Shown here in pieces: positions 12,201 through 24,032 of a stretch of DNA of 64,000 bases (position 1 is its first letter; the number at the start of each line of letters is the position of its first letter). The translations under genes were made by a program, and so were the position numbers. The notes under the pieces are model-generated. The model searched no databases. It was given only the letters and a program-made list of their open reading frames with translations, and had not been told where the DNA came from. This DNA comes from Klebsormidium nitens (lineage: Eukaryota > Streptophyta > Klebsormidiophyceae > Klebsormidiales > Klebsormidiaceae). The stretch spans positions 1 through 64,000 of the forward strand of contig DF236969.1 in NCBI GenBank assembly GCA_000708835.1, read 5' to 3'.

Positions 12201-12811
12201 CAAACCAGCCACTTGTTGGGGGACTTGTAATGCCGTTTCCAGTCATCTCTCCCGTCTCCGAATCACTTCGCTGCCTTATCAATGCCCTACCTGCATTCCC
12301 CTCTCCAGACGATTTCTATGACCTGTGGGCGTTGCCCTATCTTTTATGAATGTCAGGATTCCAAGCTTTTCAACGAGACATTTTGAACCACATGTTTGAA
12401 AGTGCAGCCGGTCAATATATCTGCATCCATCCTTTCCAGCAATGCTGTAGACATCCACCATAAAACACTTGATCTCAACACGTTTACCCTCTAAAAAGAC
12501 GCTTCCAGGGAGAACCTGATAAGGGCATGCGCCAGAATCAAAGCAAAAACCCCTAAACTTGGCACATCTTTCAAATGTAGATCCCAAAGCGACATCTGAC
12601 AGTCAGCAACAGTCAGCCTTACCTCCCCTGTCCGGCGCTTCTTCAATGAGTTGGGCGACAGTACGAAGCCATTCAGCCGCTCCACAACCTCATTTGCATC
12701 CGGCTCTAGTTTCCGCTTTGCATCCGGTCTCGTTTGCGGCTCCCCAGGGGGCCAGGCAAATAACGCAGGCCCAGTCTGGGGCAGCTGGATGTGTTGCTGA
12801 TAGGTGTCCAT
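9299..12811 (-). CDS. Unrecognised 256-aa protein, probably nuclear
   Basis: I do not recognise the family. Four minus-strand exons, 12811-12623, 11555-11439, 10852-10684 and 9594-9299, have GT-AG borders and closed phases, and start at ATG 12811. The N-terminal exon has a basic patch, SLKKRRTGE (about 55-63), that could be a nuclear localisation signal. Exon 2 is acidic near its end (EIEVDPGQSGDD). Exon 3 is Pro/Ser/Gly-rich. The last exon has a basic-serine stretch, RRLVRNNSCSSLPRS (possible phosphorylation or 14-3-3 site), then an acidic run, MEEDSDDDP, then VIPWAPPP, and an acidic tail, PKEEEMEDVG. The composition suggests a largely disordered regulatory protein. The last exon also has open frames on the opposite strand because of its base composition. 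The splice model is mine; an additional small exon cannot be excluded. Confidence 0.6.
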
Positions 12812-13596
12812 TCTAGTTATGGAGTTTTTTTTTGTCTGACCAACTCTGGTTTCAGGGGTCACTCTGGATAAAGAGCCTGGTCGAGCTTAGAATCTTCTCC
12901 GCTACGGCAGATAACCAACAAAAGGTCATGCCCCCCCCTTTGCGGATGCAGTTTTAAACCTATCCTTAGAACCACCTTGTGACAAGCCCTTGAGAGATGT
13001 CGTATTGCGATGTGACGTCAAAGGGAATGAGCTGAAATGCTGCTATTCAAAAAGACAGGAAACTTGCTGCTGCTGGTACAGATTCGCGAATGTAACTAGA
13101 TTCACGAGGCCGATATTTTTCAATGTGCGATTCCTAAAGGAGACGCTGTCAGATTTTCTTGCAAGATGACGGCAACTAAAAGCAAACCCGCTCAAAAAGA
13201 TTTTTCCAACAGGAGAGCCAGCTCTCTTGAGTTACATTCTACAGCTGCATGCCTGGATATCCTGGGAGGTTTGGCAGAGTTCCTCCGACATCAAAAAGCA
13301 AGCACTCTTCTTTGACAATGCTACGACCTGCAGAACCAAGTTCCTTTCGATAAGGAAGGTGGGTCTTGCCGCCCTTCCCTCCAGACGTGGTCCCCTTTCT
13401 GTTGAAGCTCCACAGAGCTTTCCTGTACATCGTCTGTAGGAATTCCTAGGGTGCAAGACTCAAGCAATGATTTGGGGCAAACAAACTGTGCACATGAAAC
13501 ATGCTTTGATAAAGGCTCCTCCTCTCCTCTGAAGCCCCTGACCTGCCCTGACCCTACCATCGGGTTCCAGATGCTCCGATTGCATGGCTCCTAATA

Positions 13597-14055
13597 GCCT
13601 ATTCAGACCAAAATCGGGGTCTCGGTGTCCAGAACGGGGTTTTGGTGACGTTTGTCAAATCCGAAAACTGCAGGGTTTCAATAACCCCGCACCCCTATCC
13701 AGACCGCATCGGGTCCCGGGTTCCGGATGTGGGATGTTGTACGTCAGCTTTCCTCACTCATATGTACTGATTTGCGTACACCGCGTGTACAAATTGTGAA
13801 AAGACCGCTCGATCGGCAACTTGCCGCCTTCATCGTTCCCCCCGTGCGTCAGCGAAACCCCTTTTCGCAATCGACATTCTGCCAAAGGGCCAGGGTGCAG
13901 ATTTTTGCAAATTTTGGACATCCGGGATGTGCCCGACGTCAGCAGAGACTCGGTCGGTCTGAATAGCTCAAACCGGATGTCGGATGTCAATTTCGAGACC
14001 CCGGGTGCGCGATTTGCCTGAGAAACCCCACATCCCGATTTTGGTCTGAATAGGC
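13597..14055. mobile_element. MITE-like element A, 459 bp, 22-bp perfect TIRs
   Basis: The sequence beginning GCCTATTCAGACC (13597-13618) recurs as its exact reverse complement at 14034-14055. Internal sequence is also partly inverted: GGGTCTCGG near the left end matches TTTCGAGACCCC near the right end. There is no coding capacity, which fits a non-autonomous DNA transposon. No target-site duplication is certain. Confidence 0.85.
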
Positions 14056-14064
14056 CCTAAGTTA

Positions 14065-14589
14065 TAGGAGGACTTGTCCCTATTATCGGCCCGGCCCTAT
14101 TACCGGCCCCCCTATGTTGTAAGGTCAGAACTTATACGAAACTTAACCAAATTGAACTGGGTTTTTTGCCAGAGTTTGGCCTTGATGCCTCCTGGCTACA
14201 TACCAACTTTGGTCGCCATCCGCTACTGTTTTAGCCTAGCGCGAGATAGGCTCAAGGGGGGCCGGAACTGGGCCGGAACAGCGACCGAAACCTCCAGCCG
14301 AGTTCCAGTCCGACCGAGTTTCGATCGATCGAGTCTCAATTTAACATCTACTTCGAGGGGGCCGGTAATAGGAACACCGGAATTTTCGACTTCGCCCGCG
14401 CGGAACAACGTAAGACCTTATATCTAGCTTAAAATTGAGAATTTTTGTATCTGAGACCTTTATATGGTTGGAAAGCTCTTTCGACCAGCTTTCTTTTAGT
14501 ACATAACATGCCACACTGAAAACCACACGAACATCAAGTTATGCGTGCCAAAGTACGAAGGGGGCCGATAATAGGGACAAGTCCTCCTA
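14065..14589. mobile_element. MITE-like element B, 525 bp, 27-bp perfect TIRs
   Basis: The left end, TAGGAGGACTTGTCCC..., at 14065-14091 is repeated exactly in inverse orientation at 14563-14589. The element starts ten bases after element A ends. It has no transposase frame, consistent with a MITE; the terminal TA could be part of a TA-type target site. The TIR sequence differs from that of element A, so this is a separate family. Confidence 0.88.
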
Positions 14590-14737
14590 GCCGTCCGATT
14601 GTCAAAATTGAAAACATCGGACGAATTAAGGGTGTCGGAAATTGGAACGCTCAGGATGTTATATAAGCGCCAAAAAATCTACCATATCCTTATAGGCTAC
14701 CTCGACGCCTGGCGTTTCTAGCGAGTTAGTATTGTTT

Positions 14738-14930
14738 ATGCTGGTCAGGCTGATGATAGGCTGGTTAGCATAGCTGGTTAGATTGGTCAGGCTGGCTTGG
14801 TTGGTCGGGCGGGTATAGAATAGTAGGCTGGCTAGGTTGGGTTGGCTTGGATGGTTAAGCTGGCTTGGCTGGTTAAGCGGGCTTGGTTGGGTTTGGATAG
14901 GGTTAGGGTGGTTTGGCTGGGTTGTGCTCC
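14738..14930. repeat. Degenerate CTGGTT/GGCTTGG tract
   Basis: About 190 bp of irregular repeats of GGCTGGTT, GGTCAGGCT and GGCTTGGTT, with strong G/T strand asymmetry. No open frame with a recognisable product spans it. It resembles an ageing minisatellite. Confidence 0.65.
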
Positions 14931-15686
14931 GTAAGTAATATTCGGATATATATGCATATATTCAATTCATTACTGTCAGCGTATTGTGCCAACGTCACTT
15001 TGACGTCATACGGCAGCTTACGGTACCGCCAAGTAGAAACCGTCAGTGAGATCTGACGTCCGACGACTCTCCACCACCCAAAGTACTCTCGATCACTTTC
15101 GCGGCAACACAGTTTTTAGTCGCGACTTCGGCGACGATTCTCGGAGCACAAAAATGGGCAGATACAATTTCAAAGGTCTTGCTCGGAGAAATTGGAACCT
15201 GATGGCAGGTTTGAAGGAAAGCAGCTGTACGGAGCTGCGGAGGTACCAGGTATTCCAGGTATTCCAGGAGGTATTCCAGGTAACGGCTGGCCGCTGCACC
15301 AAAATTCCCAAGCAACTTCGGAGCAGATCCAGTTTCCTTGAAACCGGTTTCTTTGGATGACACGTGTAATGTTTCATTTTGTTGGCCAATCATCGACTCA
15401 AGGGGCTAGAGACACCTTCCTAGCAGCTGCAGCATTCTTCTCAGCATTGCACGCAAGCTCAGCTGACGTCCTCACAGATCCTCGGGCAGGGCGAAGCATC
15501 CTCTAACAGGCTGTAAGACGTCAACGCTAGTATCTATTACACACGCCCCTTCTTTGACCAGGCGTCATGCTTTCTCAGCCCTGAAGCAGCGCACTTGGTA
15601 GGAATTGAGCTGGCAATTGACCAACTCTGCGGCAGCTTTTAGGGCGGTAGACAAAAGGCGTGTGGTGCATCCCTGCCACATTCGAC

Positions 15687-18600
15687 ATGATTAGTCAAGC
15701 TAAGTCGTTGGGAGCTTTTCAATGGTCTGTACCACCTTTAGATCAGAACCTGGGGAAAGCTTCTTCATCCTGTGCACAGCAGAAGGTCCTGCAGGCAGCT
15801 ACACAGCATTCAAGACGTTTGACCAGATATCTATATTACATTGAGAAGCAAACTTTTGTGAGAGCTTCGTCCTCTGAAGGGTCAGCATCACGCCAGCCTG
15901 CTTCCATCGAGTCGACTAAGAAGCAAGGGTGGCGATTGCCGATAAGCATAGATTTCCTGAAAGGTGGACTCATGGAAGAGAAGAAGGGGGACAAGAATCT
16001 TCCGCCAATTGTACAAGCGGGCGACCCCGTACTGCACGAGCCAGCTCAAGGCAAGTCCACAGCTTCTAAGCAGACTCAAAAGACTGAGGCGATCACGTTT
16101 GTTTCATCCTCCACCTGAGGCTAGCATGTGGGTGTTGTAAAACAAAAAAGCATTCTCCTCAGGGATCCATGCAGTTGAATAGAGAACACTAGACTGACCA
16201 GTTTGTCAGATTCCAGCTAATTGGTCCCCCTAACAAAGGCTCTACCCAGTTCCTGTAGTGTAGCTGCTTCCCTACTCTGCCCGTTCGTAGCTACAATCTG
16301 CCCATTTGCAGATACAACCTTAGGAAACCTCCTAGCAGCGCAAGCAACCCAACAACAACATCACACCTGTTTCAGGGAGTGCTTCAGAGTGTCTTTCTTG
16401 ACATCCAACTCATAAGCCTTCTCGTAACATACAGACTTTCACACTAACCAATTTGCCGGGATTGAAGAGGCGCCTGTTTATCCAATCTGAAACCTATGTC
16501 TCTCTGCTGCAGCTGTTGAAAGCTCTGAGATAGGGACGCCAGAACTAGAGCGGATCATTGATCAGATGGTTGACGTCATGAGGGCTGCCCCTGGCGTTGG
16601 CTTGGCAGCGCCTCAAATTGGCATCAACAAGCAGGTCAGCCTGTACTTCACAAGCGCAACTTCCAGAATAGGGAACTCGAGTCCATCTTTCTATGGCAGT
16701 CGTGTACTTATGTTCCTTTCTGAGCCCCCAAGATATTTGGGCGTTGAATTACTTTGAAAATAGTATCAGTGCATCCAGTCTTCTGCGACTCCAGATTGCA
16801 GATTCGAATTCCCTTTGCCCATGTTGCCATAGTACCGACCACACGTATGGGCCTTTAAGAGAAAAGCAGAAGCTGCATGTGGTGATGCGCTTTGCCATTC
16901 TGTTCAACGGTTCACTTGATATCTGAGGGTTTTGTTCCTTCAAGAGACTGACGCAGCGTCATGCCGAGTGACAATCTCTTCACTAGGAAGTATGTAGTAT
17001 CAACAGCCAAGCAGCTCCTTTGGATGCGCGCATCTCGACACAACATTAAGGACTGGCCCAGCTTGGAAGATGCAGCCCTTGTTATGCTCCTCTTCCGCTC
17101 TTCAACCGCAAAGTTCTCTCCTCAACCGTAGGCTATAACGCTTGTGAAATTCTGCATCTCTGGACGTCTGAATTAGCGGGTTCTCTTACTTTTGCAGATT
17201 ATCGTTCTTGATGACGGGCCCTAGTATGCGTCTCTGAATACGAACCTCAGTGAATCCTCTTCGTATTGCAGATCATCGTCCTTGAAGACAAGCCTGAGTA
17301 TATGACAAGAGTGGATCGGGATGAACTGCAAGACCAGGAGCGAGAACCGTTTGATCTACTTGTGAGTTCGCCAGAAAGCTCAATTGGGAGAGTGTGAAAC
17401 AGGAAAATCAATTTTGAGTTTGGTCGCTTCATCCTGAAATAAGGTGCCCGACTGCGGTCAGTGAAAGCCACAGGCTCCTTAAACGGGTCTACCAAGAGAG
17501 GGGCAAAAATCTTGTAGCAGCGATGGATTATACTCGGCCCGTTTGAGACGGAGATGAAACCCTTAACCTGATTTACTCCAGAGAATTCTCATCTCCATGA
17601 AGGGTTGCCAGTGCTCAGCTCTTTTCGAAATTTGCACAATTGCGTCATCGTCGTCAAGACAATTTGGAGCAAAGAGATGAAAAAGCCTATAAAGCACTAC
17701 GGCTTCCCGGATAAAGAAATTGTGCTTACCAGGTCAAAGACTACCTTTTTACGTCGCCGTTTGTCTACGAGCAGGTTGTGATAAACCCCAAACTGAGCAA
17801 GAAGGGCCGCCGCACGGCCATATTCCTCGAGGGTTGCCTCAGGTGTGTCTCCCGAACCGCCGAACTTTTGACTCGTCTGCGCTGCAATTCTGGGGAGATC
17901 TCTTTGCAAAGACGTCTTGCCAAGGGGAGGTATCTAGCCGAACAAAGTACGCTGGCCAAAGTTCAGCTGGCAGAAAAATCAACGGTGAAGAGAGTGATAT
18001 GCGGTTGGAGATGAGAAAAGCTGAACAATCTGTGGCGTTGGGTTGTCATTCAACCATTTCGAACTGTCGGAATCTTCGATTCAGCGAGCCTGTTCGAGGC
18101 AAAGGGCTGGCACAGTCAGTCTCGTTCCTTGCTTGGCACGAATCCGCTCGTTTGGAAGGGCTGTCATAACATACCACTTTGGGACGATCAAAACCGCGAT
18201 AATATATCAGGCTTGTGCATTGAAAGAGAGCTCGGGGTTTGTCAGCAAGAGCACGCCAAGCCCTGTAGCATAAGCCGCGAGTGTTGACGCATGGTGAATT
18301 CTGTACTCGATCTTCATTTTGGTGCCCAGTTGGAAGTTGTGCGGTGGAAGTATATCGCAAGTTCTTGAAGAGCAATTCGATTCCCGCAAGATGCAGAGCG
18401 GTAGCAGCGACTCCCTACTTTTTGACTTGATTGTCGTCAACCCCGTGTTCACTTGGAAGTACTCGAAACCAATTGTCCAGTGACACTGACGTCTATGCGT
18501 TGACGTTACCTTCTCTTCAAAGCGAACGCCAGTTCTGAAGCCGACGACTGACGTACTCTTTCCTCCTGACAACCTGTCTGTTTCTTAAGGAGGTTAAACG

Positions 18601-18873
18601 TCTTCACTTTTGTCCGCCTGCAGTGTTGACGGGTACCGGGCCCTCGTGGAGCGGCACTTAGAGGTCGAAGTCACCGGGCTCGACCGAAACGGAGATGAGC
18701 TCACCGTTCAAGCCCGGGGCTGGCACGCGCGTATTTTCCAGCACGAGTGCGATCATCTGGCGGGTACTCTGTACGTCGATAAGATTGTGCCGCGGACGTT
18801 TCGTACAGTAGCTAACCTACGGCTTCCCTTCGCGTCCGGCGTCCCTCGACCAGGCCCGGTAAAGGACGACTAG
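15687..18873 (+). CDS. PDF1A: Peptide deformylase, PDF1A type (organellar)
   Basis: Removes the N-formyl group from the initiator Met of organelle-made proteins; metal-dependent. Five exons, 15687-16050, 16513-16634, 17272-17361, 17775-17842 and 18624-18873, close in phase to 297 aa. All three PDF motifs are present: [10 protein letters not shown] (149-158), EGCLS (211-215, split across the exon 4/5 junction) and QHECDHL (254-260). These supply metal ligands Cys213, His255 and His259, and catalytic Glu256. Residues 1 to about 105 form an organellar targeting leader; [16 protein letters not shown] begins the enzyme core. The C-terminal [15 protein letters not shown] is typical of plant PDF1A. 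Intron 1 uses a GC donor (AAG|GCAAGT), the only way its frame joins AQ to AVESSEIG. Intron 2 holds a decayed copy of the start of exon 3. Start is the first in-frame ATG. Confidence 0.94.
17191..17226 (+). pseudogene. Decayed copy of the 5' edge of PDF exon 3
   Basis: TTTGCAG followed by a frame reading IIVLDDGP and then a stop mirrors the real exon 3 start 74 bp downstream ([11 protein letters not shown], acceptor at 17272). Both the acceptor and about 30 exon bases are duplicated. Using this copy would give a premature stop. It belongs to the same class of boundary duplications seen repeatedly in the EF-G gene. Confidence 0.8.
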
Positions 18874-19985
18874 ATGATTCTGCGTGGTGTAGAATCGGAT
18901 GGTGATCTGGTGGGGCTTGGCCCCTGATGTATTCTTCAAGGGGCGGCTCGAATGCGGCCAACTATACGATCCCCGGGCAAAGGTTGAGACTATACTTCGC
19001 CGCTGTCACTGCAAGTACACCCGTATGAGTGTTTACGTGAGAATTAGTGCGAGTCCATGCGCAGCACCTGAAATGTCCCTTCACAGCATGCGCCAGACAT
19101 GCGCTATCATTCAGACGCGTAAGTTCGAACCATGCCGCCCAGCGCAACCCGCGAGTCGGATTCCTCCGGGCTCGTCCAGTACCAACTTACCGCTTATGGG
19201 CCACAGAGATGGCTAGCTCAGTTCCACCATCATTTTTGCATCTGGGCGGCCGGGCCTAGCTGTCACACACATGCGCTCAGTCTATACGGCCGATGAATGT
19301 TACCGATCCAAATGAGTTTGCCATGCCGCCGCAGGGACTTAAGCATTCGTCCATTCTTTGAGATCACATGACATGTGCTAAGACATGTGAGACTCATATG
19401 TTCGTTTGCCACTGCCAGCACATGAGGAAGCCACGGACTCGATCAAGAATTCAAACTGCATGCGCATAAATTGAGATGCCGCGTGTTGCAACACTGGAAC
19501 TCATAGCTTTTACAAACCGAAGTGCTATTGAAAGAAAAAAAGTCTTCGGTAGCCTGCAAATCATTAGATACAACTGACATTTAACCCATTGGATTGTATA
19601 ACTCAATTGATTAGTGTTCCTATATCAAATCTCTTCCTAGGAACCGTCCGCGGCCAGCACAATAGCTCTATGCAGCTCGCCTATACTCCCTGACAAGATG
19701 AGTTTGCCATTATAACACACCCCTACTTACTTAAGGCCCTCGACCGTACGGTGGTTCTTATATCAGGTAGACTTGACGGCATGACGGTTATCACAACGGC
19801 TAAATTTTTTGTCTATACAAGGGCCAACCCAGTGCTTGCCTCCTCAGAAACAGTCAATTTATGCTCAGTTATCTAGTCAACCGAAGCGTATTAACTTCTA
19901 TCAATGCAGAACGGACTTGGAAACCCGACTTGCTTTCCGCTGGCAGCCTGCGAGCAGTTCCGAAAACACAAAACGATCGCCCCCT
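18874..19985. other. Convergent intergenic region, no gene seen
   Basis: This lies between the stop codons of peptide deformylase (+) and the FSP1-like gene (-), so the 3' untranslated regions are expected at the two ends. Short open frames occur on both strands but none resembles a protein family. A short cluster of ACATGT/CATG words lies near 19365-19400. Confidence 0.5.
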
Positions 19986-22900
19986 TTATGACGCAAGGCC
20001 GAAATCCTTCCTCGCCTTGTCTAAGAAAAGGGTCTTGCTCTTGAGTGACGCCGGCACCCAGCCCGAAAACGTCAGCAACGGCGTCTGCATGATGCCGTCC
20101 TTCCTGCCGAGCGACACGAGCGCGACCGCGGTCGTCGTCTGCGCCTTGTAGGATTTCAGCCGCGTCGCGGCCGCGTTCTTGGCCAGGGTTTGGAGGTTCG
20201 CGGCGACGGTCGCGATGTGCGCGGTCAGGTAGTAGCCCTGCTTGGCCTCCGGGAGGGCGGTGACGTCACCGATGGCGAAAACTAGAGTGAGCGGAGAAAG
20301 AGAACTGTCAGCGATTGGGTTACAGCGAGAGAACGGAGATTCTTTACTTCTGAGTAGGAAGAGCCTTTCAAGCACGCGGGCAATTCATGTAGCTTGAAAA
20401 CTACGTTTCCATTGTTGAAAAATGATTGAAAGCAGCAAAGTCCGTGAGGCTGTACTCTGAAAGAGCGGCATCAGCAATCCGTGCTAGGACCTCGGATTGA
20501 TTCGAGAATTGAGCGGAGTTGGCTTTGGAGTTTGCTTGGAAAGGATACTGGACGCTTGTTGAAAACCTGATCACTGAGCTGAAGTTCTGATTCTTCCGAC
20601 GTGGGTTTCTATGTCGGACACGGCAGGCCCGTTCTGGATTCCGCTGTTTAGGTCGATTTGGAGTGGACGGGACGCAAGTTTCTACAAGATCAAAGGTCTG
20701 AAAGTCGCTGACATCTTTGAACCGGGATGTGTATCAAAAACACACCTGGCTTGAACTGCCGCGTGTTTTTATTAAGGTCACGGGCCGTTACGAATCTCAC
20801 ATTGAGAATGTCTGCGTGCGTGCGCGCTCAAGCGCTGGGACGTAGAGACAAAACGTTCAGCAGGATGCAACGGTCGGGTGCTTTTCTTCTGTGCAAGTGA
20901 AGGGTGAAGCGCGCGGACCAGATATGCCTTCGGACTTACACGCTCTCCTCTTTTCTCACTTCGGTTACTCTGGCTACTCCGTTTCATTTCAACAATTCTA
21001 GGCCGTCGGATTTCAAAGGGTTGCAGCGTGCACCCAAGAGAAGCGAGTATCGTATACACAGTTTCCTGTAAGAAATGACACTGCGAAAGGGTACACGGCT
21101 CCACACTTTCGAAGGGAAAGAGGAAGAATCAGACACAATCAAACTCACTGTTCCGTGTCCCCTCCACCAGTAGGCTGGGCTCCACTTTGACCCGCCCCTC
21201 CGCGTTCAGCGCGGTCGCGAAGTGCGCGCGCATGAAGGCGCTGTCGAAGCGCGCGCGCGTGGCGGCGAGGGTGTAGTCCGCCGTGATGGCGTATCCGGAA
21301 GTCGTGCGGAACTCGCGCGTGCTCGTGTTGCTCAAGTTAACCTGAGGTTGGAGACATATCGTCAAGCCGTGTCCGTATGAAGTTTTCGATCGCAAAGGTA
21401 TCAGGTGATGATGACAATCCGTTGGTATTTCTATGCTTGAATGGCACCCCAAGTTGGCTTTTGGTTTGTTTCTGAGGCTTGCGAGCCGCGTATTCTTCTC
21501 ACCAATTGTCCAGGCAAGCGACGCGGGAAAGGGCATGACTGAGACTTACATGCACAGGGACTCATCAAGCAGATTTTCGGCGCGTGCAAATGGTAGACAT
21601 GTCCATAGGAAAACCAATCAACACGAAAGAAGCTCCAGAGGTGCAAAAATAAGCGCAAGTGCAACTGTAAGCGAAGCGACAGCGAGACACGCACCCAACT
21701 CTTCCCTGGCAAACGGTGGCCCGTTGTCAACTAGAGGGCCCATTTGAGAAGCGAATGTTGGACGGCAAGCTGTAAGAAACGCTCTCGAACGGGTAAACAG
21801 CAAAACAAGGCGACCCCCTCACCTTGTCGTTGAGCAGAACGGTCGCCCCCCGCTTCACCAGAAAATCTTTTGCCTTGGCGGACGCCTTCTCGTTCATGAA
21901 AGGCACCAACCGCTCCCCCGCGTGGACCAACGTCAGCTTCTTGTCGGGATATGACGTTATGATCTCGGCGGCAATTTCGACACCGGTCGGGCCACCTGAC
22001 AGAAAAGACGATCGCTCGTGTTACTCAAGCTTTGGAGGTCTGAACATTAAGTCCATCAATTCTGCAATTCCACCCCTTTTCCAATAGTTTTATTTAGGAC
22101 TAGAGGAACGCCTGAAGGAAACCCAGAATCTACGACAACTCGGCCTTCATTGTGGAACTCCAAACGAGGGGCTATAGCCTCGCCCAGATCAGCAGGGTCT
22201 GAGCTACAGTCAAAAGTCTCGAGGAATGTTTCCATGCAAGAAAGACCCAAAGTTGTCGTTGGGCGAGCCAACTGAAAAGTATTGCCCGGACCAACGCATG
22301 GAAGCGGAAGCTTAACCCTCTAACGCCAATTATCGCAAGATAAGACGGTCCCAACGTAAAATTCTGCCTAAACCACAGTCCTCACCACCCGCAATGAGCA
22401 CGCTGTCAGCCGCCTTGATCCCCTCGTATTGCTCCCGATACCACTGCCGCTTTTCCTCGAGCGTCTTGGGCGTTCCGGCGAACGACGACCCAGAGGAAAC
22501 GATCAGGAAGTCGAACGGAATCCGTTCGCCGGAATCCGTCTCCACGTGGGTGGGGGCGACCGTCTCAGCGCGCCCGACGACGAGTTTGGTGCGCTTGAGG
22601 TACTCGGAGTGGAGGAACGTGCCCTGGGTGATGGCGTTCTCGTCGACGAAGAACCGCACGCTCCCGATGAGATATTCGAAGAACTCTTTCTCGTCGATCA
22701 GGGTGACGTCATAGGTGGACTCCTGGGGCAGAGAGTTGCAAATATGTGAGCTGATTTCAAAAACATAGGGAGTGAGATGATGGACAGAAAGGGAGCCAGA
22801 CAATTCCGATGAAAAATGAGATCGTTCATTCTTTTCTCTAGGACTTTGACGTCGTTATAGGCGGACTCCTTCAAGGAGAGAGGAGGTGAGTATGAGCGAA

Positions 22901-24032
22901 AGTGCCGGTGGAAAGAGATCAGGGACGGACACTGGAGTCTAGGTTCTCAGTTTTTGAAGCTGAAACCACGTTAGCTCTGAATGGCATGCGAAACAAACAT
23001 CAACCATACAGATCTTGGAGTCGACTTCTAACTTGATGCAATAACTTAAACCTGCTCTAAGCTCGACAAATGATCACTGATGGATCCAGACTATCAGCTT
23101 GGACAAAGCAAGCCATCCTCTCGTCAGCAGGGCACTCAAGCCTCCTTTATGTGCACAGTGGGATATTCATGACTACAAGATAAGGTCTCTGGAAGATGTC
23201 TGAATGGTTAACATTCTAATGCTAAGGCTAGAGTCACTTGCCCAGTTTCAAGAGAATCTTTGTGGGCTTTAAGAAAGTGCAGTGTGTAAGAGAACTGGTC
23301 ATCAATCACAGAACGAGTTGGATTGAACGAAGGTCAAGAGCAGAACTCGTGTCAAATGGTCTGGCCCCAAGTCAAGGAACCTATTTGAACGGTCAGCTAA
23401 AGGGCAGAACACTGGTAGAAGTCTTAAGCTTGGTACCAATCCCCTTTACCAACGGAAAACCAAAAGATGTTTTTAATGTGGGGTGCATTTCAACACAATA
23501 TCTTGAAAGAAGCAAGTGCTTATGGCCTGTGGCTTTACAACAGACCGGCCTTAGGATCAGGCTGGGTTTGGGACTTCTGAGAAGTGCAGATTTGTAAGCT
23601 GGCTCTACTACAAAGGTATCAGAACATCACCCAAGGCAACCGTTGAATTGCCCAGAAGAACACCCTTCAGTCCTTGCAAAACATGGATACAATACGCTTC
23701 TGCAATTGAAACTGTCTATCACCCTGCACAGAATGCAAGCAATCATTCGAACTTTCTGCTTTCGTTCTTCCAATCTGATGCAAGGGGATTGCTAAACTCG
23801 AGCTTTGCAGGGGTGCCCAGAGCTGCTGTCCAGAGTCCAGAGACAAGGAAAAGCTTGGCACACACTGTTTAAGAAGATTGTATTTGAAAGGTACCAAAAG
23901 TCACCTGATTCAAAATACAACGAGGCTGCAAATGAAGTGAGTGAAGAAATCAAGCATCTGACATACCAGCTTCTTGGCAGCTGCCGCCCCGCCGAGGCCC
24001 CCTCCAATGATGACCACTCTTGGGGCCGTCAT
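19986..24032 (-). CDS. AIFM2/FSP1-like FAD-dependent NAD(P)H oxidoreductase
   Basis: Pyridine-nucleotide-disulphide-type flavoprotein of the plant 'apoptosis-inducing factor homolog' group. Relatives reduce quinones with NAD(P)H and are often membrane-associated (family knowledge). Five minus-strand exons, 24032-23967, 22722-22386, 21995-21823, 21341-21149 and 20281-19986, give 354 aa with closed phases, close to the ~370 aa of the family. The FAD Rossmann motif VVIIGGGLGG is at 6-15, FFEY at 36-39, the NAD(P)-binding GGGPTG at about 134-139, and the second FAD motif FAIGDVTAL at 258-266, followed by KQGYYLTAH. The C-terminus, GWVPASLKSKTLF, matches the group. Start is the only ATG before the Rossmann motif; no extra leader is evident. 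Intron 1 contains a decayed duplicate of the start of exon 2. Confidence 0.9.
22842..22874 (-). pseudogene. Decayed copy of the 5' edge of FSP1-like exon 2
   Basis: On the minus strand, GAAG followed by GAGTCCGCCTATAACGACGT copies the real boundary CCAG plus GAGTCCACCTATGACGTC at 22722. It lies 146 bp upstream in transcription and differs by a substitution and a 3-bp insertion. The AG acceptor dinucleotide is kept. It is another member of the boundary-duplication class. Confidence 0.7.

Larger units (their letters stand above)
12812..15686. other. Divergent intergenic region with two TIR elements and low-complexity tracts
   Basis: This lies between the unrecognised minus-strand gene and the peptide deformylase gene (+). 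It holds two adjacent terminal-inverted-repeat elements (13597-14055 and 14065-14589), a degenerate G/T-rich CTGGTT tract (about 14738-14930) and a short AGGTATTCC repeat (about 15241-15282). I see no exon. Confidence 0.6.
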
